Shown piece by piece: positions 42,965 to 50,875 of a DNA stretch of 64,000 nucleotides. The notes under the pieces were generated by a model, which saw nothing but the letters and a program-made list of their open reading frames with translations, was not told the DNA's origin and made no database searches. How positions within the stretch are numbered: the stretch's first letter is position 1; every line of letters begins with the position of its first letter. Source of the DNA: SSF14 sp037045585 (GTDB lineage Bacteria; Actinomycetota; Acidimicrobiia; Acidimicrobiales; Microtrichaceae); the NCBI GenBank assembly GCA_037045585.1, contig JBAOIR010000036.1, positions 124,001-188,000 on the forward strand. Reading direction: 5' to 3'. Made by a program: the position numbers and the translations under genes.

Positions 42965-43014
42965 GCGACCTCGGTGAGTGCCGAAACGTGTTGCCCCGAA
43001 CCTGCTGTGACCCG

Positions 43015-43035
43015 AGCCCCCTCTGGGGGCTTTTT
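43015..43035 (+). terminator. Intrinsic terminator inside the carB leader
   Basis: AGCCCCC, loop TCT, GGGGGCT, then TTTTT. A textbook rho-independent terminator, but only 20 nt before the carB ATG. That leaves no room for a promoter downstream, so any carB transcript must read through it. Either attenuation control or partial read-through from upstream is implied. Confidence 0.8.
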
Positions 43036-43055
43036 CCTTGTCTGGAGCCAGAACC

Positions 43056-46000
43056 ATGCCCCGTCGTGACGACCTCCACTCGATCCTGATCATCGGGTCG
43101 GGACCGATCGTGATCGGCCAGGCGTGCGAGTTCGACTACTCGGGCACGCAGGCGTGCCGAGTGCTCCGCGAGGAGGGCTACCGGGTCATCCTGGCCAACT
43201 CCAACCCGGCGACGATCATGACCGATCCCGACTTCGCCGACGCCACCTACATCGAGCCGCTCGACGTCGACGTGTTGGCCCGCATCATCGAGAAGGAGCG
43301 CCCCGACGCGGTGCTGCCGACCCTCGGTGGTCAGACGGCGCTCAACCTGGCGATGGAGCTCTTCGCCAAGGGCCTCATCGGGGTCGAGGGCACGCCCGAG
43401 ATGATCGGCGCCAACGCCGAGGCCATCGAGACTGCGGAGAACCGTGAGGTCTTCAAGCAGGCGATGATCGAGATCGGCCTCAAGGTCCCCGAGTCCGACA
43501 CGGCCCACACCATGGACGCCGCTCGCGAGGTGGTCGGCCGGATCGGCCTCCCCGTGGTCATCCGTCCCGCGTACATCCTCGGCGGCAAGGGCACCGGCAT
43601 CGCCACGACGGCCGAGGAGTTCGAGCTCGTCGCCGCCGCCGGGCTCGACGCGAGCCCGATCAGCGAGATCCTGATCGAGCGCTCCATCGCCGGGTGGAAG
43701 GAGTACGAGCTCGAGGTCATGCGCGACCGCAAGGACAACTGCGTGATCATCTGTTCGATCGAGAACGTCGACCCCATGGGCGTCCACACGGGTGACTCCA
43801 TCACGGTGGCGCCGGCGCAGACGCTGAGCGACGTCGAGTACCAGACGATGCGCGACGCAGCGTTCGCCTGCATCCGCCGTGTCGGTGTCGAGACGGGCGG
43901 CTCGAACGTGCAGTTCGCCGTCAACCCCGTCGACGGCGACCTCGTGGTCATCGAGATGAACCCCCGGGTGTCTCGCAGCTCGGCGCTGGCATCCAAGGCC
44001 ACCGGGTTCCCGATCGCCAAGATCGCCGCGCGGCTGGCCGTCGGGTACACGCTCGACGAGATCACCAACGACATCACGAAGCAGACCCCGGCGAGCTTCG
44101 AGCCCGCCATCGACTACGTGGTCACCAAGGTGCCGCGGTGGGCCTTCGAGAAGTTCCCCGGCACGTCGGGGGTGCTCGGCACCCAGATGCAGTCGGTGGG
44201 CGAGGCGATGGCGATCGGCCGCACCTTCCCCGAGTCCCTGCAGAAGGCCCTGCGCTCGCTCGAGCAGGGCCGGTTCGGTCTCAACTGCGATCCCGCCGAG
44301 TCCGAGTGGGACGCGTTCTCCGACGACGAGCTCCTGGCGCTGACCGATCGCGCCACCCCCGACCGCATCTTCTGTGTCGAGGCGGCGCTCCGGCGGGGCC
44401 TCGGCATCGAGCGGGTCTACGACGCCTGCCGGATCGACCCGTGGTTCCTCGACCAGATGTCGCTCGTCACCGAGGAGCGGGCCGCCCTGACGGGTCGGTC
44501 GTCGGCGCAGCTCGACCGGCGCGAGTGGCGCCGGGCCAAGCAGCTCGGCTTCTCCGACGCCCAGCTCGCCTACCTGTGGTCCGAGCCGGAGGCCGACGTG
44601 CGCTCGGCGCGAGTGGCGGCGGGAGTCCTGCCCACGTACAAGACCGTCGATACGTGCGCGGCCGAGTTCGCTGCGCTCACGCCGTACCACTACTCGACGT
44701 GGGAGGACGAGAGCGAGGTTCGTCCCTCGGCCCGTCCCAAGGTGATCATCCTCGGTTCGGGCCCCAACCGCATCGGGCAGGGAATCGAGTTCGACTACGG
44801 ATGCGTCCACGCCAGCTTCGCCCTCCGCGATGCCGGCTTCGAGACCGTGATGGTCAACTGCAACCCCGAGACCGTCTCGACCGACTACGACACGTCGGAC
44901 CGCCTCTACTTCGAGCCGTTGACGTTCGAGGACGTGATGTCGGTCATCGAGGCCGAGCAGGCGGCGGGTCCGGTGGCGGGCGTGATCGTCAGCCTCGGCG
45001 GCCAGACCCCGCTCAAGCTCGCCGACGTGCTGCCCCGTGAGCTGATCTTGGGCACCAGCCCCGACTCGATCGACCTCGCCGAGGACCGCGACCGGTGGAA
45101 TGCGCTGTGTGCGCGGCTCGAGATCCCCCAGCCCGCCGGTGGTACGGCCACGGACCTGGCCGGCGCCCAGGCGATCACCGACCGCATCGGGTACCCGGCC
45201 CTCGTCCGGCCGTCGTACGTGCTCGGTGGACGGGCCATGGAGATCGTGTACGACGACGAGGGCCTTGCCACGGCGATGGCCACCCTCGCCGGACTCGGCG
45301 GACTCGGGCGTGAGGGCGGCCTGTCCGCCTCCCGGCCGGTGCTGATCGACCGGTTCCTCGAGGACGCCACCGAGGTGGACGTCGACGCCATCCGCGATTC
45401 GACCGGTGAGGTGTTGATCGGCGGGATCATGGAGCACGTCGAGGAGGCGGGCGTGCACTCCGGTGACTCGGCGTGTGTCTTGCCGCCGATGACGTTGGGT
45501 GCGGGCACCCTCGCCGTCATCGAGGACTACACCAAACGGCTCGCGGAGTCGCTCGAGGTCGACGGTCTCATCAACGTGCAGTTCGCGGTGAAGCGGTCGG
45601 GCAACACTCCCGACGCCGCCCAGGTCTTCGTCATCGAGGCGAATCCCCGGGCGTCGCGCACTGTCCCCTTCGTGGCCAAGGCGACCGGGGTCCCGCTCGT
45701 GAAGGTGGCGTCGCGGGTGATGTGTGGCGCATCGCTCGCGCAGCTTCGGCTCGAGGGGTTGTTGCAGCCGCCGGTCACCGGCGACCACATCTCGGTCAAG
45801 GAGGCGGTGCTGCCGTTCAACCGGTTCCCCGACGCCGATGCGGTGCTCGGTCCCGAGATGCGCTCGACCGGCGAGGTCATGGGCATCGACCTGACGTTCG
45901 GGCTGGCGTTCGCCAAGTCGCAGCTCGCGGCGGGCGACCGGATGCCGACAACGGGGTGTGTGTTCATGTCGTTGGCCGATCGCGACAAGGCGACCGGCCT

Positions 46001-46361
46001 GCGGGCGGCACAGCGGTTCGCCGACCTCGGTTTCGAGATCGTCGCGACCGCCGGCACCGCAGCGTTCTTCACCGAGGCGGGCGTTGTGGTGAGCCAGGTC
46101 GTCGACAAGCTCGGCGAGGGCGGGAGCGACGCCGTGCAGCTGCTGTCGAGCGACCGGATCCAGCTCGTGGTGAACTCGCCGCGTGGTCGTGGGCCCCGTT
46201 CCGACGGTGCGTACATCCGCTCCGCCGCCGGGTTGCACCGGGTGCCACTCCTCACGACGGCCGCAGCGGCGCTCGCGGCCGCCAACGGCATCGCCGACAC
46301 CGCGGCGCACGAGCCGGTCGTGCGGAGCCTGCAGGAGTACCACGCCGGAGTGCACAAGTGA
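43056..46361 (+). CDS. carB: Carbamoyl phosphate synthetase large subunit
   Basis: Makes carbamoyl phosphate from bicarbonate, ammonia and 2 ATP. 1101 aa with two homologous ATP-grasp halves: SILIIGSGPIVIGQACEFDYSGTQA and later KVIILGSGPNRIGQGIEFDYGCVHA, with RPAYILGGKGTG and RPSYVLGGRAMEIV. The C-terminal allosteric MGS-like domain ends near the stop. The ATG at 43056 has a CTGGAG site just after the leader terminator. Confidence 0.97.
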   Translation: MPRRDDLHSILIIGSGPIVIGQACEFDYSGTQACRVLREEGYRVILANSNPATIMTDPDFADATYIEPLDVDVLARIIEKERPDAVLPTLGGQTALNLAMELFAKGLIGVEGTPEMIGANAEAIETAENREVFKQAMIEIGLKVPESDTAHTMDAAREVVGRIGLPVVIRPAYILGGKGTGIATTAEEFELVAAAGLDASPISEILIERSIAGWKEYELEVMRDRKDNCVIICSIENVDPMGVHTGDSITVAPAQTLSDVEYQTMRDAAFACIRRVGVETGGSNVQFAVNPVDGDLVVIEMNPRVSRSSALASKATGFPIAKIAARLAVGYTLDEITNDITKQTPASFEPAIDYVVTKVPRWAFEKFPGTSGVLGTQMQSVGEAMAIGRTFPESLQKALRSLEQGRFGLNCDPAESEWDAFSDDELLALTDRATPDRIFCVEAALRRGLGIERVYDACRIDPWFLDQMSLVTEERAALTGRSSAQLDRREWRRAKQLGFSDAQLAYLWSEPEADVRSARVAAGVLPTYKTVDTCAAEFAALTPYHYSTWEDESEVRPSARPKVIILGSGPNRIGQGIEFDYGCVHASFALRDAGFETVMVNCNPETVSTDYDTSDRLYFEPLTFEDVMSVIEAEQAAGPVAGVIVSLGGQTPLKLADVLPRELILGTSPDSIDLAEDRDRWNALCARLEIPQPAGGTATDLAGAQAITDRIGYPALVRPSYVLGGRAMEIVYDDEGLATAMATLAGLGGLGREGGLSASRPVLIDRFLEDATEVDVDAIRDSTGEVLIGGIMEHVEEAGVHSGDSACVLPPMTLGAGTLAVIEDYTKRLAESLEVDGLINVQFAVKRSGNTPDAAQVFVIEANPRASRTVPFVAKATGVPLVKVASRVMCGASLAQLRLEGLLQPPVTGDHISVKEAVLPFNRFPDADAVLGPEMRSTGEVMGIDLTFGLAFAKSQLAAGDRMPTTGCVFMSLADRDKATGLRAAQRFADLGFEIVATAGTAAFFTEAGVVVSQVVDKLGEGGSDAVQLLSSDRIQLVVNSPRGRGPRSDGAYIRSAAGLHRVPLLTTAAAALAAANGIADTAAHEPVVRSLQEYHAGVHK

Positions 46362-46380
46362 GTCGGTGGAGTCCGCTCAC

Positions 46381-46455
46381 GTCGGTGACTCCAGAGGCCG
46401 TCGGCTTCGCCGACAAACGAAACTGTCCTCATGGGCCGAGCCGCCTTCGGCACTC
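46381..46455 (+). repeat. 75-bp intergenic repeat, copy 1 (upstream of pyrD)
   Basis: Contains GCCGTCGGCTTCGCCGACAA with a GTCGGC-TTC-GCCGAC hairpin. The same unit occurs in opposite orientation upstream of metK (52104-52178): GTCGGTGACT identical, then 22 identical bases, then ACTGTC. Confidence 0.8.
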
Positions 46456-46464
46456 GCCCGGGTC

Positions 46465-47391
46465 ATGAGCGTCGATCTGTCGGTCTCGGTCGGGTCGATC
46501 ACCCTGCCCAACCCGGTGATGGTCGCGTCGGGCACGGCCGGTCACTCGACGGAGCTGTCGGCGTACCTCGACCTCGCGGGACTCGGCGCCTTCGTCGTGA
46601 AGTCCCTCTCCGCCGACCCGTGGGGCGGTAACCCCGGTCCCCGCATCCATCAGACGCCGGCGGGGATGATCAACAGCGTCGGCCTCCAGGGGCCCGGTGT
46701 CGCCGCCTGGCTCGGCGACGGTCTCGCCAGGCTGCGCCGCATCGGCGTCGAGCGCATCGTGGTCTCCATCTGGGGCCGGACCGTCGACGAGTACCGCCGC
46801 GCCGCCCGAATGCTCGCCGAGGCGCCGGCCTCGGTGATCGGGGTGGAGGTCAACCTCAGCTGTCCGAACCTCGACGGCGGCCGGCACCTGTTCGCCCACG
46901 ATCCCGACACCGCGGCCGAGGTGATCGAGGTGTGTGGTGTCGCCGACCGGCCGCTTTGGGCCAAGCTCAGCCCCAACACCGACCGCACCGCTGAGGTCGC
47001 CGGGGCGGTCGCCGCTGCCGGCGCCGAGGCCGTGACCCTGACCAATACGCTGCTGGGCATGTCGATCGATCCCGAGACCCGTCGGCCGCGCCTCGGCAGC
47101 GGCGCCGGGGGCGGGGGCGTCTCCGGTCCGGCCATCCATCCGGTAGCGGTGCGAGCTGTCTACGATTGCCGGGTCGCTCACCCCGACCTCCCCATCATCG
47201 GGGTGGGTGGAGTCGCGACCGCGGCCGATGCCGTCGAGTTCCTGCTCGCCGGTGCTCAGGCGTGTCAGGTAGGAACGGCCACATTCGCAGATCCCCGAGC
47301 TCCCCGGCACGTGCTGGATGACCTGCGGGCCTGGTGCGAGGCCCACAAGATCGATCGAGTACGAGAACTCAGCGGAGGCGCACATGGCTGA
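46465..47391 (+). CDS. pyrD: Dihydroorotate dehydrogenase, class 1
   Basis: FMN enzyme oxidising dihydroorotate to orotate. 308 aa: LPNPVMVASGTAG, FVVKSLSADPWGGNPGPRI, INSVGLQGPG, and NLSCPNLDGG with the catalytic Cys of class 1 enzymes (class 2 uses Ser). PIIGVGGVATAADAVEFLLAGA binds the FMN phosphate. The sequence looks like the 1B type, which normally pairs with an iron-sulphur PyrK; no pyrK is adjacent. It overlaps pyrF by 8 nt. Confidence 0.94.
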   Translation: MSVDLSVSVGSITLPNPVMVASGTAGHSTELSAYLDLAGLGAFVVKSLSADPWGGNPGPRIHQTPAGMINSVGLQGPGVAAWLGDGLARLRRIGVERIVVSIWGRTVDEYRRAARMLAEAPASVIGVEVNLSCPNLDGGRHLFAHDPDTAAEVIEVCGVADRPLWAKLSPNTDRTAEVAGAVAAAGAEAVTLTNTLLGMSIDPETRRPRLGSGAGGGGVSGPAIHPVAVRAVYDCRVAHPDLPIIGVGGVATAADAVEFLLAGAQACQVGTATFADPRAPRHVLDDLRAWCEAHKIDRVRELSGGAHG

Positions 47392-48088
47392 CATTGCAGG
47401 CGAGGTTTCGGAGGACGTCCGTCGTCGACTGGCGTTGGTGCTCGACACCGACGACATGGTCGAGGCCCACCGGCTCGCGGTGCAGATGCGGCCCTGGTTC
47501 GGCGTGGCGAAGGTCGGCCTCGAGCTGTTCAGCGCCGCCGGCCCCGACGTGATCGCCGATCTCCGTGACCTCGGCTACCAGGTCTTCTTGGACCTGAAGC
47601 TCTTCGACATCCCGACGACGGTGAACCGCGCCACCCGCGTGCTCGGCGCGCTCGGGGTGGAATACCTCACGCTGCACGCCACCGGTGGCGTCGACATGCT
47701 CAAGGCCGGCGTCGAGGGCCTGTACCACGGCGCCGAGGCCGCCGGGCTCGACGTGCCCGTCTCGTTGGCCGTCACCGTGCTGACGAGCGACGATTCCGCT
47801 CCGCCCCACATCGTTCCGAACCGGGTTCGAGTGGCGCTCGAGGGTGGCTGCGGCGGTCTGATTCTCGCCGCCGGCGATCTGCAGACCGCACGGGAACTGG
47901 CGCCGCGTCTCCGGCGGGTCGTCCCCGGCATCCGGCCGGCCGGATCGCCGATCCACGACCAGGCCCGGGCCGCCACGCCCCAGGAGGCCATCGCGAACGG
48001 CGCCGACCTCCTGGTGATCGGCCGGGCCGTGACGCAGGCCGACGATCCCGTCGCCGCCGCTGCGGCCATCGCCTCCACGATCGGGTGA
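47384..48088 (+). CDS. pyrF: Orotidine 5'-phosphate decarboxylase
   Basis: Final step to UMP. 234 aa in the group 1 form: LALVLDTDD, FGVAKVGLELFSAAG, the catalytic D-K-x-x-D array in VFLDLKLFDIPTTV, TLHATGGVDMLKA, and phosphate-binding GIRPAGSPIHDQARAATPQEAI plus LLVIGRAVT. The ATG at 47384 is inside the end of pyrD; the stop overlaps the mihF GTG. Confidence 0.96.
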   Translation: MADIAGEVSEDVRRRLALVLDTDDMVEAHRLAVQMRPWFGVAKVGLELFSAAGPDVIADLRDLGYQVFLDLKLFDIPTTVNRATRVLGALGVEYLTLHATGGVDMLKAGVEGLYHGAEAAGLDVPVSLAVTVLTSDDSAPPHIVPNRVRVALEGGCGGLILAAGDLQTARELAPRLRRVVPGIRPAGSPIHDQARAATPQEAIANGADLLVIGRAVTQADDPVAAAAAIASTIG

Positions 48089-48409
48089 CCACCGTCGTGC
48101 TCCACGACGCCCTCGAGTGGGCGGCTCGCACCCGTGCCTTCCGGGAGCGTTTCGTCGGGCGTTGTTCCGCCGGCCTCTCGCTCGCGGACGTGCGCGCCGA
48201 ACTCGAACGTGAACGCCACGTCCTCCCGGCGCGGGAGGTGGATCGCCTGGCCGAGCTGCGTCTCCTGCCCGTGCTCGAGGCGATCCCCGCCGTCGGCGGC
48301 AAGGTTCGCGTCGCGCCGGCTCATGGCGGCTGCCGGCGTCCCCGAGGACATCGAGCTCGGCGCCATCCCCGAGGCCGCCTGGTCGGTCCTGTTGGGGGAG
48401 CGGGCATGA
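48085..48409 (+). CDS. mihF: Integration host factor-like protein mIHF (frameshifted)
   Basis: About 107 aa, placed exactly where actinobacterial mihF lies (pyrF-mihF-gmk). The helical N-terminus (LEWAARTRAFRERFVGRCSAGLSLADVRAELERE) is followed by the core LLPVLEAIPAVGGKVRV, then in the next frame RRLMAAAGVPEDIELGAIPEAAW, matching the helix-two-turns-helix fold of mycobacterial IHF. One base is wrong near 48313. The GTG overlaps pyrF; the stop overlaps gmk. Divergent, but context and core motif agree. Confidence 0.82.
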
Positions 48410-48966
48410 TCATCGTGGTGTCCGGTCCCGGCGGTGCCGGCAAGGGCACGGTCGTTGCCGCGTGGCGTGAGCGCGATCCCAAGCTGTACGTCAACCGGTC
48501 GTGGACGACCCGTGAGCGTCGCCCCGGCGAAGCCGAGGACGCCTACGTGTTCGCCACGTGGGACGAGTTCCAGCGACGCATCGACGACGGCGGGTTCCTC
48601 GAGTGGGTCGATTTCCTCGACTACCGGCAGGGGAGTCCCGTGCCCGAACCGCCCGACGGCCACGACGTCATCTTCGAGATCGACGTCTACGGGGCCAAGG
48701 CGGTCAAGGAGAAATTCCCCGACGCTCTGTGCATCTACCTCGAAGCGCCGTCCCGTGACGTGCAGCGCGAGCGGCTCGTCCACCGTGGTGATACGCCCGA
48801 ACGGGTCAAGCAGCGCGTCGCCCGAGCCGACGAAGAGGCTGCCGCAGCGAAGGATCTCGACTCGGTGCTGGTGGTGAACCACGAGGTGTCCGATACGGTC
48901 GACCACCTCGCGGCGCTGGTCGACGAGCGGCGTCGTGCCGCTCGGGCCAGTTCCGAACCCGACTGA
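48406..48966 (+). CDS. gmk: Guanylate kinase
   Basis: Phosphorylates GMP to GDP. 186 aa: P-loop VSGPGGAGKGTVV, GMP-binding SWTTRERRPGEAEDAYVF and DGGFLEWVDFLDYRQGSPVPE, VIFEIDVYGAKAVKEKFPDALCIYLEAPS, and the lid RLVHRGDTPERVKQRVARADEE. It overlaps mihF by 4 nt (ATGA). Residues around the GMP site differ somewhat from the E. coli form, as in other Acidimicrobiia-type sequences. Confidence 0.93.
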   Translation: MIIVVSGPGGAGKGTVVAAWRERDPKLYVNRSWTTRERRPGEAEDAYVFATWDEFQRRIDDGGFLEWVDFLDYRQGSPVPEPPDGHDVIFEIDVYGAKAVKEKFPDALCIYLEAPSRDVQRERLVHRGDTPERVKQRVARADEEAAAAKDLDSVLVVNHEVSDTVDHLAALVDERRRAARASSEPD

Positions 48967-48977
48967 GAGGACCACAG

Positions 48978-49469
48978 ATGGCCGGACGTGGAGTGTTGTT
49001 CGCAATCGGCGATGGAGACGTCGCCGCGCTGCTGGGTGCCGACGGCCACGCCGAGGTCGTGAAGTACGTCAAGGGCACGATCCAGGAGCGGTGGGAGAAG
49101 GACTTCGTCGCCGAGACCGACAAGGCCTGGTACACGATCCACATGTGCGTCGCCGGAGCGGCGCTCGACGAGTCCGAGGCGCCCGAGAGCCGGGCCATCT
49201 TCGGGAGACGGACGCTCACCACCGAGGACGACCGCACCGTGGCCTTCACCCCCGCCGACGAGGTGGCGGCGACCGCTGCTGCGCTCGCCGCCATCGACAG
49301 CGACACGCTGCGCGCGCAGTACGACCTCATCGACCCCGAGACGTACGCGTGGGCCGATCTGTCCGACGACGACTTCAAGTACACCTGGGTCTACTTCGAG
49401 GCTGCCCGCAGCCTGTGGCAGAAGGCGGCCGACGCCGGCCGAGCCGTCATCTTCACCGTCGATCACTGA
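48978..49469 (+). CDS. DUF1877 (YfbM-like) protein
   Basis: 163 aa. GRGVLFAIGDGDVAALLGADGHAEVVKYVKGTIQERWEKDFVAETDKAWYTIHMCVAG is typical of the DUF1877 family, including the Trp-Tyr-x-Ile-His segment. The end DDDFKYTWVYFEAARSLWQKAADAGRAVIFTVD also fits. Function unknown. GAGAGGA ribosome site before the ATG. It and the thioesterase gene separate gmk from rpoZ, which are neighbours in most actinobacteria. Confidence 0.85.
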   Translation: MAGRGVLFAIGDGDVAALLGADGHAEVVKYVKGTIQERWEKDFVAETDKAWYTIHMCVAGAALDESEAPESRAIFGRRTLTTEDDRTVAFTPADEVAATAAALAAIDSDTLRAQYDLIDPETYAWADLSDDDFKYTWVYFEAARSLWQKAADAGRAVIFTVDH

Positions 49470-49534
49470 GCGCACTCGGCCCAGCTTCGGGCTCACACCG
49501 CCGGTTCCTGGCGGTGTGGGCCCGAGGTTCGCTG

Positions 49535-50368
49535 TCAGCTCGCCGGGACGGCCCGGGTGATCAACTGGCCCGACCCGCTCGCGGCCAGACGACCGTCGCG
49601 GGTCCAGACCTCGGACCGGAACCCGATGAGGCCGCGAGCGGCCACAGGGGCGGTGCCCGAGCACAACAGCCAGTCCCCGAGATCGGCGAGGTGGTGGAAC
49701 TGCACCGCGAGGTCGACGTTCGGGGCGACCCAACTGCCGGTGGTGGACCCGTCGTGGGCGCGAACGGCGGCGGGGAACGAGGGCAGGTCAGCGAGGATCA
49801 GGAGCCGGCAGGCCTCGACCACGGGGTCGTCGAAGCGATCGTCGGGGCGGAACCGGAGCCAGCCCGACCACTCGGGGGAGCCGGCGACTCGTTGCGTCCA
49901 GTCGTCGTCCCAGTAGACGACGCGCTGGTCGAAGTTCTCCCAGAACGGGAAGGGCGCCGACTCGTCGGTGAGGTCGACGATGTCGGGATGATCGTCGGGG
50001 TCGCCGGCGGTGTGGCGGATGGCGTGGTCGTGGACGACCAGCTCGTCGGGAACCGCGAACCAGACCTGGGCGTCGAGGATCGCCCGGCCCTCCTGGGTGA
50101 TGCGAACCGCCGTGGCGGCAGTGCGCCGGGTCGCGCGCCGCACCTCGACCGCGATGTCGACCGGTTCGAAGGCGGCCGGCTGGAAGAACTGGACGGTCAT
50201 CGAAGCGGGCGACATCGTCGGGTCGCCGACCTCGGCGGCTGCTGCACGGAGCGCGAACGACGCTGCGTACCCGCCCATCGGGCCCCAGATGCGCCAGGCA
50301 TCGAGCGGGGTCGCCGAGTACCGGCCTCCGCCGCCGTGGACCTGCGTGTCGGATGAGAGCGATCCCAT
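49535..50368 (-). CDS. Acyl-CoA thioesterase, TesB-like double hotdog
   Basis: 277 aa. The first hotdog half has GPMGGYAASFALRAAAAEVGDPTMSPASMTVQFFQPAAFEPVDIAVEVRR; the second has GSWVAPNVDLAVQFH and LLCSGTAPVAARGLIGFRSEVWTRDGRLAASGSGQLITR. This is the thioesterase-like arrangement seen in actinobacterial acyl-CoA hydrolases; chain-length preference is unknown. The ATG at 50368 is fixed by a TACGCT box 7 nt upstream. It is divergent from rpoZ. Confidence 0.85.
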   Translation of the reverse strand: MGSLSSDTQVHGGGGRYSATPLDAWRIWGPMGGYAASFALRAAAAEVGDPTMSPASMTVQFFQPAAFEPVDIAVEVRRATRRTAATAVRITQEGRAILDAQVWFAVPDELVVHDHAIRHTAGDPDDHPDIVDLTDESAPFPFWENFDQRVVYWDDDWTQRVAGSPEWSGWLRFRPDDRFDDPVVEACRLLILADLPSFPAAVRAHDGSTTGSWVAPNVDLAVQFHHLADLGDWLLCSGTAPVAARGLIGFRSEVWTRDGRLAASGSGQLITRAVPAS

Positions 50369-50375
50369 GTGGGGG

Positions 50376-50381
50376 AGCGTA
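50376..50381 (-). promoter_or_regulatory. -10 box of leaderless thioesterase promoter
   Basis: Minus-strand TACGCT ends 7 nt before the ATG. It faces away from the rpoZ promoter 45 nt to the right. Confidence 0.55.
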
Positions 50382-50425
50382 CGCCTGCGCCCCGTCGGTG
50401 GTCGCTGAATTCGGCGGTGCCCTGC

Positions 50426-50431
50426 TAGCGT
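50426..50431 (+). promoter_or_regulatory. -10 box of rpoZ promoter
   Basis: TAGCGT, 77 nt before the rpoZ ATG. A GTG sits 9 nt downstream (50441), opening a 12-codon ORF that ends at 50479. Confidence 0.4.
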
Positions 50432-50508
50432 TGTATCGCTGTGCGCCATGTCGGCGCGCTCCCTGTTGGTCATCGCTGACCACACCGATTCACGGAGAAC
50501 CCCCGAAG

Positions 50509-50841
50509 ATGGCTGATTCTTTCGACACGATGATGGAACCCCGCGTGGAGGGTCTCCTCGAGCGCGCCGGCTCGAAGTTCTCGCTGGTGGCCCTCGCCTC
50601 GATGCGTGCCCGTCAGATCAACAGCTACTACGGCCAGCTCGGCGACGGCCTCGGTCGCATCGTTCCGCCGCAGGTCACCTCCAGCGCCTCCAAGTCGCTC
50701 TCGATCGCGTTCGAGGAGATCGCCGCCGATGCCATCGTCGGGGTGAAGGCCTCCGAGCTCGCCGCTGCCGAAGCGGCCGCGATGGCCGACGCCGCCGACG
50801 CTGCCGCTGCAGCGGCCGCCGCTGCGTCGACCGACGACTGA
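50509..50841 (+). CDS. rpoZ: RNA polymerase omega subunit
   Basis: 110 aa. MEPRVEGLLERAGSKFSLVALASMRARQINSYYGQLGDGLGRIVPPQV is the omega core (the KFSLV and RARQIN segments contact the beta-prime subunit), followed by SKSLSIAFEEIAADAI. The last 35 residues are almost all Ala with a few acidic residues. It precedes coaBC and metK as in other actinobacteria. Confidence 0.94.
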   Translation: MADSFDTMMEPRVEGLLERAGSKFSLVALASMRARQINSYYGQLGDGLGRIVPPQVTSSASKSLSIAFEEIAADAIVGVKASELAAAEAAAMADAADAAAAAAAAASTDD

Positions 50842-50875
50842 CCGTCCTCGCCGTCTGCTCTCCGACGACCTGACG

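Noticed and set aside
42961..43089. Cysteine- and arginine-containing leader peptide in the carB leader (MCDLGECRNVLPRTCCD)
   Set aside because: The frame runs through the terminator into carB, the Arg codons are scattered and there is no ribosome site, so a peptide-controlled attenuator is not supported.
46362..46464. PyrR-binding loop before pyrD
   Set aside because: GACTCCAGAGGCC looks similar but lacks two bases of the consensus loop, and it is part of the repeat also found upstream of metK, where PyrR control makes no sense.
50448..50516. The 22-codon ORF upstream of rpoZ as an independent gene
   Set aside because: No family resemblance and it overlaps the rpoZ start; kept only as a possible regulatory uORF.
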